Source: Desulfurobacterium sp.
Lineage (GTDB): Bacteria > Aquificota > Aquificia > Desulfurobacteriales > Desulfurobacteriaceae
Length of the DNA: 22,134 nt
NCBI GenBank assembly: GCA_026988135.1
Contig: JALSLT010000023.1
Span: 1 to 22,134, forward strand
Direction of reading: 5' to 3'
Part shown: positions 1-6,714 of the stretch, piece after piece
How the letters are laid out: each line of letters begins with the position of its first letter
How positions within the stretch are numbered: the stretch's first letter is position 1
The notes under the pieces: model-generated
Database searches by the model: none
Told to the model about the DNA's origin: nothing
Seen by the model: the letters and a program-made list of their open reading frames with translations, nothing else
Program-made: the position numbers and the translations under genes

Positions 1-1
1 A

Positions 2-937
2 TCCTACCACAACCTCTACGACCTTCACCAATTTGCCCTTGGAAACGCAGGAAGCACAACACTACCCTTCAACACATTCTACAAACAACAATCAAACCCC
101 TGTGACACCTGTCACAACCCTCACATAGTAAAAGCAAACAAAAGGCACATATCAGACCCCACATACACCCCATTATCAAAGCCCTCAGACCACAGTAATC
201 TCTGGGGAGATGATGCAAACGAAACACTTGCAGCCCTTACAAACGCCTATCAGCCACCATACTACTACGGCTCAACAACAACATTTGAACCTGACGGAGC
301 TGCCGATACCCCATCAAATCAGGCTGCAAAGATGCCTGACTACATAACCTACTGTACAGACTGTCACAATACAGTAAACACCATCTACAGCACGACACTT
401 GGCAGAAACCTTTTCCTCATAGACTGGTTTTCAAATAACGGAGACAAACACGGATTTAGAGTAGCAGATTCATCAATAGGGACAGATACAAACACGGCTT
501 CTTTATGGCCTCCTTATGACGGTAGTTCGATAGCCAACTCAAACGGAGCCGGGTTTGTTGTTTCCTGTATGGATTGTCACGAAGCTCACGGAGCCCAGAA
601 CCTTTATCTTCTAAGAGAGGAGATAAACGGAAAAGAGCTTGGTGACGGTGTTCAGCTTGCAGATGGTAATCCAGTGATTACAACTGATAATGAGATATAT
701 AAAGCCTGTGCGAACTGCCACATTCATGATAGTGGTGATGCTGCTTCATGGATGGATGTTCATCACAATTTTCCAGATGCACCGTATCAGGGGAGTTGTT
801 ATAGTCAATGTAGCTGGTGTCATGGGACTATAGGATTTGGGAATAACTGTTTTTTATGTCATTTTCACGGAAGTGATGATAGTGTTCTTTTAAGTACAAG
901 CAAGTATTATTGTTATACAGGAAGAAGAACTTTTTAA
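2..937 (+). CDS. Multihaem cytochrome c, C-terminal part (5' end outside window)
   Basis: The frame is open from the window edge (first full codon at base 2), so the signal peptide and N-terminus lie upstream. Six CXXCH haem-attachment motifs are visible: CDTCH (101-115), CTDCH (353-367), CMDCH (566-580), CANCH (707-721), CSWCH (809-823) and CFLCH (848-862). An extra Cys lies four residues before the CSWCH motif. Scattered histidines (for example in DLHQF, DKHGF, EAHGA, VHHNF) could be distal axial ligands. The protein ends in G-R-R-T-F. Such proteins act outside the cytoplasmic membrane in electron transfer to or from respiratory or extracellular partners. The next gene starts 32 bp downstream, suggesting co-transcription. 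The first ~490 bases are strikingly C-rich on the coding strand (AAC, TAC, ACC, CCC codons), unlike the later part and the neighbours. Haem count is sure for the visible part; the specific partner is unknown. Confidence 0.9.
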   Translation, partial: SYHNLYDLHQFALGNAGSTTLPFNTFYKQQSNPCDTCHNPHIVKANKRHISDPTYTPLSKPSDHSNLWGDDANETLAALTNAYQPPYYYGSTTTFEPDGAADTPSNQAAKMPDYITYCTDCHNTVNTIYSTTLGRNLFLIDWFSNNGDKHGFRVADSSIGTDTNTASLWPPYDGSSIANSNGAGFVVSCMDCHEAHGAQNLYLLREEINGKELGDGVQLADGNPVITTDNEIYKACANCHIHDSGDAASWMDVHHNFPDAPYQGSCYSQCSWCHGTIGFGNNCFLCHFHGSDDSVLLSTSKYYCYTGRRTF

Positions 938-969
938 AAAACTTTAAACTTATACGAGGTACAGAGGAT

Positions 970-2196
970 ATGAGAGTAATTTTTTTAACGGTTATTTTTT
1001 CTATTTTTTTTGTTTCACCGGTTTTTGCAGCTAAAATCGTTTTCTATCTAAATTTTAACGAAAATATTTACCATCATAATGAGGAACATAATTATGAAAA
1101 AGAAGGTTTTGAAATTAAAACCTTTGGGATTGGTAATAAAGCTATTTCTTTGAATAAGGTTTTCTCTCCGGAGGAGACACAGAAGCAGTTTTTTGTAGGA
1201 ATTGTTGATGTTCCACCAGGTGTTTATAGTAGCGTTAATCTAAATGGTAAAACTTTTACACTTCCATCTTCTATCTCTTTAAAAAAATACAGTGTAAAAG
1301 CAGTTTTTATTAAAGTAAGTGATAAAGGAGTACAGGTTTTTTCTCAAAATCTTCTCTCTGTTTCCAGAAAGCAGTTTTTTTCATTACCTTTACTTAAAGC
1401 TCTGGGGGTAATTGATGAAGATACCGGTCTGATTTCAGGTTTTATAGGTTTCTCATCTTCTCCTTTTGGAATCTCTCTTATAGATAGCCATCTTTATGCG
1501 GGGCTTGGTAACGGTCAGATAGTAGATATTGATATCGGAAAAGGGTTTCTATATGGAGCAGTTTCTGCAACTTCAGTTTCTTTAAAAAATAAGTTTTTTC
1601 ATTCAATTCTTAAAATTTATGTTCCTGAAAAATACAAAAGTAGCGTTTTCTACTTTTGTCCTGAGACAGGAGCAAGGTTTATTGTGCCTTTAAGCGGTAG
1701 AATATCTGATGCTTACTATTCAGAAGCTACAGGTTCCCTTGTGGTGGGAACGGTTTCTCCCGATAGAGCTTATATTTTAAGTGGCGGGAGCGGGAAAGTT
1801 GTTGATTCTATTTCTTTCCCGGGAGAGGTTACATCTGTTACAGCGGATGAAAAAGCTTTGTATGTTGCAGATAAAGATGGAAAGGTGATTTATCGTTACA
1901 ACTATATTTCAAAAAGTATAGAGGTTTTTCCTGTATATAGTAAACCTTTGTTGATTAGAAATTTTGGCGGCTTTATTTTTCTATCTTCCTTGGATAACTT
2001 GCTTGTCCTTAATAAAGGGTCTATTTCTCCTTATGTTATTTTCAATATAAGAGACGTAAGAGAAATTAGTGGCTCAAAAGATGGAAAGAAAATTTTCGTT
2101 TTTACAGGGGATAAGAAATACTATGTTATAAATCTTGATTCCCTTTATGTTGAATTGGCAGGTAATCTTCCGGAAAATGTATTTCAGGCAAATTAA
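970..2196 (+). CDS. Secreted propeller-like protein following the multihaem cytochrome
   Basis: A 408-residue protein with a clear N-terminal signal peptide (hydrophobic segment ending S-P-V-F-A, cleavage likely before A-K). The start at 970 is chosen because GAGGT lies at 956-960, nine bases upstream, and the signal peptide begins there; an in-frame TTG at 910 would add residues overlapping the cytochrome gene. No family is recognised with certainty. Residues about 30-130 look like a beta-sandwich, with a V-P-P-G-V-Y segment reminiscent of carbohydrate-binding or DUF4382-like folds. From about residue 165 onward there are repeated short strands such as L-Y-A-G-L-G-N-G-Q and L-Y-V-A-D-K-D-G-K, typical of beta-propeller blades (WD/NHL/YVTN type). 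It contains almost no Cys and no haem motif. Its position between a multihaem cytochrome and a diguanylate cyclase suggests a periplasmic or surface partner or scaffold for the cytochrome, which is inference only. Confidence 0.75.
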   Translation: MRVIFLTVIFSIFFVSPVFAAKIVFYLNFNENIYHHNEEHNYEKEGFEIKTFGIGNKAISLNKVFSPEETQKQFFVGIVDVPPGVYSSVNLNGKTFTLPSSISLKKYSVKAVFIKVSDKGVQVFSQNLLSVSRKQFFSLPLLKALGVIDEDTGLISGFIGFSSSPFGISLIDSHLYAGLGNGQIVDIDIGKGFLYGAVSATSVSLKNKFFHSILKIYVPEKYKSSVFYFCPETGARFIVPLSGRISDAYYSEATGSLVVGTVSPDRAYILSGGSGKVVDSISFPGEVTSVTADEKALYVADKDGKVIYRYNYISKSIEVFPVYSKPLLIRNFGGFIFLSSLDNLLVLNKGSISPYVIFNIRDVREISGSKDGKKIFVFTGDKKYYVINLDSLYVELAGNLPENVFQAN

Positions 2197-2209
2197 GGAA
2201 GGCAGTTGA

Positions 2210-3367
2210 ATGGCAAATAGGCAATGTGAATTTTTGCACGGGTGTGCTTTTACTCTTTTCATTAATGATGAAGAGGCTTGGAATAAAATTAAAATTATGT
2301 TTTGTGAAGGTGATTATCTTAAATGCAGAAGATATAAAAGGAGAAGTAAAGGGTTTGTTGTTCCTTTAGAGTTGTGGCCTATGGATAATGAATGTTTATC
2401 GGAATCGGTATATCAGATAAAATTCTCATTAAAGAAATTTGTAGAGCAAAATATGGAAATATTTAGTGAATTCAAAGAAACTGCAGAGTTTTCCAAGTTT
2501 TTAAAATCGGTTATGGATATAATAAACTCTTTAGACCTTTCTGAAGGCCAAAGAAGGTTTTTTCTAAAGTTCTTTGGGGAATTTTATGAAGAGCTTTTTA
2601 TCAAGAATTTCAATGAGGATTTTTTCATAAAAATGGTGCATTTTTATGAAAAAGGAGAGGTTGGAGCTTCTGTTTTTGATCCGGGCTTTTTGATTTATAC
2701 TACTAACCTTTTTGAGTCTTTCTATAAATGGTTAACGAAAAGTAGTTTTACTGAAGAAGATAAGTTGGAACTACTTTCTGTGATAGTGAAATTTGTTAAT
2801 TTTGCAAATTCATTTTTTAAAAAAAATGTTACGATGCTTCATGATTTAAATGTTTGTTATGAAACGTTCCTTAAGCTTAAACAGCAAGAAAAAGAGATAT
2901 ATTCGGATTCTCTAACAGGTGTTTATAACAGAAAGTACCTTGATCTTCTTGTCGGTAGGTTTGGTAAAGATTTCAATTTTTTAATTTTTATAGATTTGGA
3001 TGATTTTAAAGATATTAACGATAATTTTGGGCATGATACCGGAGATATAGTATTGAAGGAAGTCGGAAATATTTTGAGAACTTCTATAAGAGCTAATGAT
3101 GTTGCAGTGCGATATGGGGGAGATGAATTTGTCGTTGCTGTAGATGTTCCGGATAAAGGAGTAGCGATAGAAATTGCCGAAAGGATAGAGAGACTGATTA
3201 AAAATATGAATATAAAAACTGAAAGTGGAAAGCCTAAAATCTCCGCATCAATAGGAGTATCCGGGGTAAGCTGCACTATTCCTTTGACAGATAATTTAAA
3301 AAAAGCGGACAAAGCTCTTTATAAAGCAAAAGATATGGGTAAAGGGAAGGTGTATTTTATCTATTAA
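2210..3367 (+). CDS. Diguanylate cyclase with N-terminal four-Cys domain and globin-like middle
   Basis: A 385-residue cytoplasmic protein making cyclic di-GMP from two GTP. The GGDEF domain spans about residues 228-385 with an intact GGDEF motif at 303-307 and an RxxD inhibitory site (R294-D297) exactly five residues before it, so product inhibition is expected. The N-terminus (1-60) has C6, C12, C32 and C39 in an arrangement followed by R-Y and V-P-x-x-L-W-P. This resembles a small Cys-rich domain common in signalling proteins of anaerobes, a candidate metal or Fe-S site. Residues ~70-215 are all-helical; the segment 141-170 resembles the F-helix region of globin-coupled sensors, but the expected proximal His appears to be Gly152. 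The start is supported by AAGGAAGG at 2195-2202. The gene follows the propeller gene by 13 bp and overlaps the convergent regulator by 11 bp. Cyclase assignment is sure; the sensor reading is inference. Confidence 0.93.
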   Translation: MANRQCEFLHGCAFTLFINDEEAWNKIKIMFCEGDYLKCRRYKRRSKGFVVPLELWPMDNECLSESVYQIKFSLKKFVEQNMEIFSEFKETAEFSKFLKSVMDIINSLDLSEGQRRFFLKFFGEFYEELFIKNFNEDFFIKMVHFYEKGEVGASVFDPGFLIYTTNLFESFYKWLTKSSFTEEDKLELLSVIVKFVNFANSFFKKNVTMLHDLNVCYETFLKLKQQEKEIYSDSLTGVYNRKYLDLLVGRFGKDFNFLIFIDLDDFKDINDNFGHDTGDIVLKEVGNILRTSIRANDVAVRYGGDEFVVAVDVPDKGVAIEIAERIERLIKNMNIKTESGKPKISASIGVSGVSCTIPLTDNLKKADKALYKAKDMGKGKVYFIY

Positions 3368-3980
3368 CTTTGATGATTTTGCCAATTTTTTCTATTTTGC
3401 CGCTTTTTTTCAATGTTGAAATGGCCCGTGATACGGTTTCTACTGTTAGTCCTAATTCCATTGCAACTAAGGTGGTTTTAAACAAAACTTCTTTCTTTTC
3501 ATCTGTTTTCTGTTTTATATATTCGTAAACTCTTGATACTGCATCTTTTAGTGTTAAGTTTTCAACTAGGTTGACGAGATGGTAAAGCCTTTCGGAGAGA
3601 ATACCTAACATTTTAAGAGATATTTTAGGATATCTTTCTATGATTTTAATTAGGTTGCCGGTTTCGAGAAAAAATAGGTAGGAATTCTCAATGGCAATGG
3701 CATTAGCGGGATAATGTTCTCCTTTGAAAGCACCGGCTTCTCCAAGCATTGAGATAGGGGTAAATATTCTGAGGGTTTGTTCTTTTCCTTTGAAGGCCTT
3801 ATAAAGTTTTACTTTTCCTTCTGTAAGTATAAAAACTCCTCGAGCTGTTTCGTAAGATGAAAACACCATCTCACCGTTTAAATATTTTTTTCCTATCAAG
3901 TAACTTTCTATTTCGTAAAGTTCTCTTTCGGAAAGAGAGGAAAATATAGAAACCGATTTAAGTTGATGGAGAAGGCTCAA
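3357..3980 (-). CDS. CRP/FNR-family transcription regulator (HcpR/DNR-like candidate)
   Basis: A 207-residue regulator. Residues ~10-130 form a cyclic-nucleotide-binding-like beta-roll (G-V-F-I-L-T-E-G-K-V-K-L-Y and M-L-G-E-A-G-A-F). A dimer helix follows at ~120-150, then a C-terminal winged helix-turn-helix with recognition helix containing E-T-V-S-R. The E-x-x-S-R pattern is that of FNR-type regulators, which favour TTGAT-N4-ATCAA sites. There is no cysteine at all, so it cannot carry the FNR Fe-S cluster; a haem or small-ligand sensor of the DNR/HcpR type is possible. It also lacks the CooA Cys-x-His haem motif. The start codon is TTG at 3980, supported by GGAGGTG five bases upstream. It lies 50 bp downstream of ygbA on the same strand and its 3' end overlaps the diguanylate cyclase by 11 bp. 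Family certain; effector unknown. Confidence 0.9.
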   Translation of the reverse strand: MSLLHQLKSVSIFSSLSERELYEIESYLIGKKYLNGEMVFSSYETARGVFILTEGKVKLYKAFKGKEQTLRIFTPISMLGEAGAFKGEHYPANAIAIENSYLFFLETGNLIKIIERYPKISLKMLGILSERLYHLVNLVENLTLKDAVSRVYEYIKQKTDEKKEVLFKTTLVAMELGLTVETVSRAISTLKKSGKIEKIGKIIKVNR

Positions 3981-4000
3981 TTTTCACCTCCATATAATTT

Positions 4001-4023
4001 TTGATATTCAATTGAGTATTATA
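4001..4023 (-). promoter_or_regulatory. Candidate promoter and inverted repeat upstream of the CRP/FNR regulator
   Basis: Reading the minus strand, a perfect TATAAT lies at 4023-4018 and an inverted repeat TTGA-N3-TCAA at 4011-4001, about where transcription would start. The -35 region is poor. The half-sites match FNR-type half-sites but the spacing (3 instead of 6) does not, so autoregulation is only a suggestion. Confidence 0.35.
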
Positions 4024-4030
4024 ACCCGTA

Positions 4031-4336
4031 TTATTTGTTAAATAATTCTTCTATTTTGTGTTTTAGCCATTCTGTAGGTGTATAAAAGATCATTCTTGGT
4101 CCGCTGTATTTCATAACATCTTTTATTCTTTCTCTCATTTTCGGAGAGTAACAATGAATAGGACATTTCTTGCAAGAGGGTTTGTTTTCTTTGAAAGGAC
4201 ACAGATTAAGTTTTTGAAAAGAGTAAGTAATAAGTTTTGAACATTCGTTGCAAAGGTTTTCGGTGCTTTTGTGTTTTCCTTGACAGTAGATGGTTATCAT
4301 TTTTTTTAGAACTTTCTTCTCTTTTTCAATGCTCAT
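4031..4336 (-). CDS. ygbA: YgbA-family protein (nitrous oxide-stimulated promoter family)
   Basis: A 101-residue Cys-rich protein matching the YgbA family along its length: I-Y-C at the start, L-C-N-E-C, a C-P-F-K-E segment, C-K-K-C-P-I-H-C-Y, and the signature V-M-K-Y-S-G-P-R-M near the C-terminus. Seven cysteines (18, 29, 32, 46, 55, 58, 62) suggest metal or Fe-S binding. In enterobacteria ygbA belongs to the NsrR regulon and is linked to recovery from nitrosative stress; its biochemical activity is not established. The start at 4336 is preceded by AAGGAA at suitable spacing. It is 78 bp downstream of the CooS-like gene and 50 bp upstream of the regulator, all on the minus strand, which supports a nitrosative-stress role for the whole locus. 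Confidence 0.88.
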   Translation of the reverse strand: MSIEKEKKVLKKMITIYCQGKHKSTENLCNECSKLITYSFQKLNLCPFKENKPSCKKCPIHCYSPKMRERIKDVMKYSGPRMIFYTPTEWLKHKIEELFNK

Positions 4337-4358
4337 TCGAAGTTCCTTATGTTAAGTT

Positions 4359-4377
4359 GGCGGGGCAGCGCCCCGCC
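4359..4377. terminator. GC-rich hairpin between the CooS-like gene and ygbA
   Basis: A perfect 8-bp inverted repeat GGCGGGGC / GCCCCGCC with a three-base loop, standing out sharply in AT-rich surroundings. There is no T-run on either side, so it is not a classical intrinsic terminator. It may attenuate transcription between the two genes, protect an mRNA 3' end or be a small repeat element. Confidence 0.5.
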
Positions 4378-4414
4378 GTGAGAAATATGGAAGAGGAGGA
4401 GTTAGCCTGGTATA

Positions 4415-6334
4415 TTATATACCAAGGGCTTCTCTTTTCTTGAGGATATGAGCTTCTATTCCATCTGCTACGGTAACAGGGTCATCTCCTATGGCTATCT
4501 TTCCACCTGTAAGTGTTTCAACATCTTCAAGGAGAAGTTTTACAACTTTATCCGAACCTGTAACAGGTGGAGTTGGGGAAACGTGGGTGTAAAGTCCCAT
4601 CGCAACAGCTGAAAATCCATCTATTACAGCTTTCTGCTCCATATATTCTGGTGCTGTAACAGCTACTGGAAGGTCGGCTGTATCAACTCCAAGAGCGTTT
4701 GCTATGGCAATAACGGTCATAACAATTCTTCCTGTATCTGTACATGTTCCAAATGATAATACCGGTGGAATACCCAGTGCTTTACATACGCCTTTTAATT
4801 TCTCACCTGCATATTCTTCGGCTGCTTCAAGTGTTTCAAGACCAGCCATCTGTAAACCTGCATTTCCACATCCTGCACCTATTACGAGGATATCTCTTTT
4901 TATAAGTTCTTTTGCGAGGTTAACTGTAAGGCTATCCTGAGGACCGTTTGCAAGGCTTGAACAGTTTACGAGAGCAACGACTCCTTTAATATCTCCCGAT
5001 TTTATTACTTCTAAAAGAGGTGTTAAACTTCCGCCGAGAGCATTTATAATAGCTTCTGCGGAGAATCCGACAATTGCTTTTTGTTTATAAGAAGAGAGAT
5101 TTTCCGGTTTTACGGCTGTTTTCCTCTCTTTGAAATTTTCTATTGCTAATTCGATTATTTTTTCCGCGACTTCTTTTTCATTGCCAGGTTCATATTCAAT
5201 TCTTTCGGAACCGGGAACACCTATGATGTTTGAAACGGCGACGAGTTTAAATTTGTATTTATCGGCATATTCTTTCAGATTTGCAAGGGAACAGTTCATG
5301 TCCATTGCGAAAACATCAACAGCTCCGGATGAGAGGAAGTATTCAATTCCTATCCAGTTGGATGTAAGACCTGCAAACGTTTCTGATAAAGGATTTCTGG
5401 CAAGTAGTTCCTGTCCTGTTTCAATTGAACCTACAACCCTTATTCCTTTAGCTCCGGCTTCTTTTGCCATCTGCTGGAATTTTTCATCTCCGGCAAGTTT
5501 AATAAGTGCTTGTCCTACGAAAGGTTCGTGGCCGTTTGGAAGAATGTTTACGTAATTCGGGTCAATAACTCCAAGGTCAACCTCTCCTTCATGGGGTGAA
5601 GGTGTTCCGTAAAGTGCGTCCTGCATCAGTTCAAGAGGGACGAGAGAACCAAATACTGATGCTACTCCGTTTCTAAGAGCTGCAAGGGCGAGTGTGATGT
5701 AGTCTCCATCAATGTTTGTCATTCCTCTTGTTACAGAATCGACAATCTCCTGGTACGGTCCTTTCGCAAATATACCAAGCTTTTTGAAAACCTCTTTTCT
5801 TGATCCAGGTGCCAATTTTTCAACAAGGGTTGACTCTTTGTTTTCAGAAAGAAGCTGAAGATATTTTTCAGCTACCGCTTTCGCCTTTTCGTTTAGTTCA
5901 AGAGACTGGTCAACATCAAGGATATCCGCTAAAAGGTCTATTTTTGATGGGTCTTTTATGGTGTATATCGTTTTGCCTTCGGCAGTTGCTTTTAATGTTT
6001 CTGCGACTTCCCTTGCATGGTATGTATATGCTGCAAGTCCCATATTTGTTTTGTGGAGAAGGTTTCTCATAACAATACCGTGAGCATCGATTCCACATAC
6101 ACCTCTTGGAGTTTGAGGTGTAATACGGCATGGTCCCATTGAGCAGAGTTGGCAGGAAACACCCTCTTTACAGAATTTACACCTTATTTTTTCCATAGCT
6201 TCAAAACGGTCGGCAACATTGGAAAGTTCCGATTCTTTTACTTTTTCATACATGTAGTTGATACTGTCGTGGAAACTGATGATTTTTCTTTTTTTGTTCT
6301 CTTCCTGGGAATTTCCGAAGATTTTTCCAAACAT
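4415..6334 (-). CDS. cooS: CooS-family (Ni-CODH scaffold) enzyme with Hcp-like hybrid-cluster ligand set
   Basis: A 639-residue full-length CooS homologue. The B-cluster cysteines are present (C61, C64, C69, C80). The D-cluster site is C52-X2-C55, with Ser60 replacing the second Cys of the CX7C type. At the active cluster H269, C348, C458, C489, C531 and K568 are kept. However, the I-C-C-T-G-N-E segment of CODH-II (Cys295) is here S-I-E-T-G-Q-E, giving Glu305. The downstream motif is M-E-Q-K-A-V (E566, K568), as in hybrid-cluster protein Hcp. Three of the four proton-relay histidines of CODH-II (93, 99, 102) are Tyr103, Glu109 and Glu112. These changes predict an Fe-S-O hybrid cluster and not the NiFe C-cluster, as reported for the deviant CooS-V of Carboxydothermus, which reduces hydroxylamine slowly and does not oxidise CO. 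The start shares one base with the cupin stop and has GGAGG at 6341-6345. Family is certain; the changed chemistry is a strong inference. Confidence 0.93.
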   Translation of the reverse strand: MFGKIFGNSQEENKKRKIISFHDSINYMYEKVKESELSNVADRFEAMEKIRCKFCKEGVSCQLCSMGPCRITPQTPRGVCGIDAHGIVMRNLLHKTNMGLAAYTYHAREVAETLKATAEGKTIYTIKDPSKIDLLADILDVDQSLELNEKAKAVAEKYLQLLSENKESTLVEKLAPGSRKEVFKKLGIFAKGPYQEIVDSVTRGMTNIDGDYITLALAALRNGVASVFGSLVPLELMQDALYGTPSPHEGEVDLGVIDPNYVNILPNGHEPFVGQALIKLAGDEKFQQMAKEAGAKGIRVVGSIETGQELLARNPLSETFAGLTSNWIGIEYFLSSGAVDVFAMDMNCSLANLKEYADKYKFKLVAVSNIIGVPGSERIEYEPGNEKEVAEKIIELAIENFKERKTAVKPENLSSYKQKAIVGFSAEAIINALGGSLTPLLEVIKSGDIKGVVALVNCSSLANGPQDSLTVNLAKELIKRDILVIGAGCGNAGLQMAGLETLEAAEEYAGEKLKGVCKALGIPPVLSFGTCTDTGRIVMTVIAIANALGVDTADLPVAVTAPEYMEQKAVIDGFSAVAMGLYTHVSPTPPVTGSDKVVKLLLEDVETLTGGKIAIGDDPVTVADGIEAHILKKREALGI

Positions 6335-6660
6335 TACTTTCCTCCTGCTGTTTTTAGTTTCAAAACGAGAAATTTAAAAGTTTTATCTCCTGTATTTTCA
6401 AGGCGGTGAGGAATGTTGGCAGGACTTTCAATAAGATCGTTAGTTTCCACTTCTTCTTTTTCATCTCCTATTTCTACTATCCCTTTTCCCTCGAGAATGA
6501 AAAAGAGAACATCTACCGGTGTTTTGTGAAGTTTCAGTCCTTCACCTTTTTCAAGGGTTATAAGGTTTACAGAGATGTCATCTCTTTCAAGGAGTTTTTG
6601 AGCTTTTACCTTGTGTGGGTTGTCAAAAGGAGCTATCTTATTTTCTTTTAGTATCTTCAT
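6334..6660 (-). CDS. Small single-domain cupin protein
   Basis: A 108-residue protein with one cupin beta-barrel. The first metal-binding motif region is around L-K-L-H-K-T-P-V-D-V-L-F-F-I-L-E-G (a His and following acidic/hydrophobic strand), and the second is around S-P-A-N-I-P-H-R-L-E-N-T-G. The motifs are reduced: only two clear histidines are seen, so metal binding is plausible but not assured. Its stop overlaps the start of the CooS-like gene by one base (TAATG), so translation is coupled and the two proteins probably act in one process. It may sense or bind a small molecule or buffer metal; the substrate cannot be told. The start has a GGAGGTG ribosome-binding site close upstream. It is the first gene of the minus-strand stress locus, with an FNR-like box 55 bp before it. 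Confidence 0.85.
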   Translation of the reverse strand: MKILKENKIAPFDNPHKVKAQKLLERDDISVNLITLEKGEGLKLHKTPVDVLFFILEGKGIVEIGDEKEEVETNDLIESPANIPHRLENTGDKTFKFLVLKLKTAGGK

Positions 6661-6714
6661 TACACCTCCATCTCAGGTTTTCACTTAAATTTGCTACAAT
6701 TAAAATAATAAACT

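Noticed and set aside
910..969. TTG start at 910 for the propeller-like protein
   Set aside because: It would place charged residues before the signal peptide and overlap the cytochrome gene; the ATG at 970 has GAGGT at good spacing and a clean signal peptide.
848..970. Frameshift at the end of the cytochrome gene fusing it to the next gene
   Set aside because: The downstream gene has its own ribosome-binding site and signal peptide, and the cytochrome end after the last haem motif looks natural.
2923..3312. Minus-strand open frame within the GGDEF gene
   Set aside because: Antisense shadow: no family features, poor ribosome-binding site, and the plus-strand gene is clearly coding.
3357..3980. 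CooA, the haem CO sensor, as identity of the CRP/FNR regulator
   Set aside because: No Cys or Cys-x-His haem ligand pair; the equivalent loop reads M-L-G-E-A-G-A-F as in general CRP-family proteins.
5130..6072. Plus-strand open frames opposite the CooS-like gene (5130-5555, 5800-6072)
   Set aside because: Antisense shadows of a well-supported conserved gene.
4415..6334. Reading the CooS-like gene as a functional CO dehydrogenase for the Wood-Ljungdahl pathway or CO oxidation
   Set aside because: The Cys295-equivalent ligand is Glu, the Hcp-like E-Q-K-A-V motif is present, most proton-relay His are gone, and no cooC, cooF, ACS or hydrogenase genes are adjacent.
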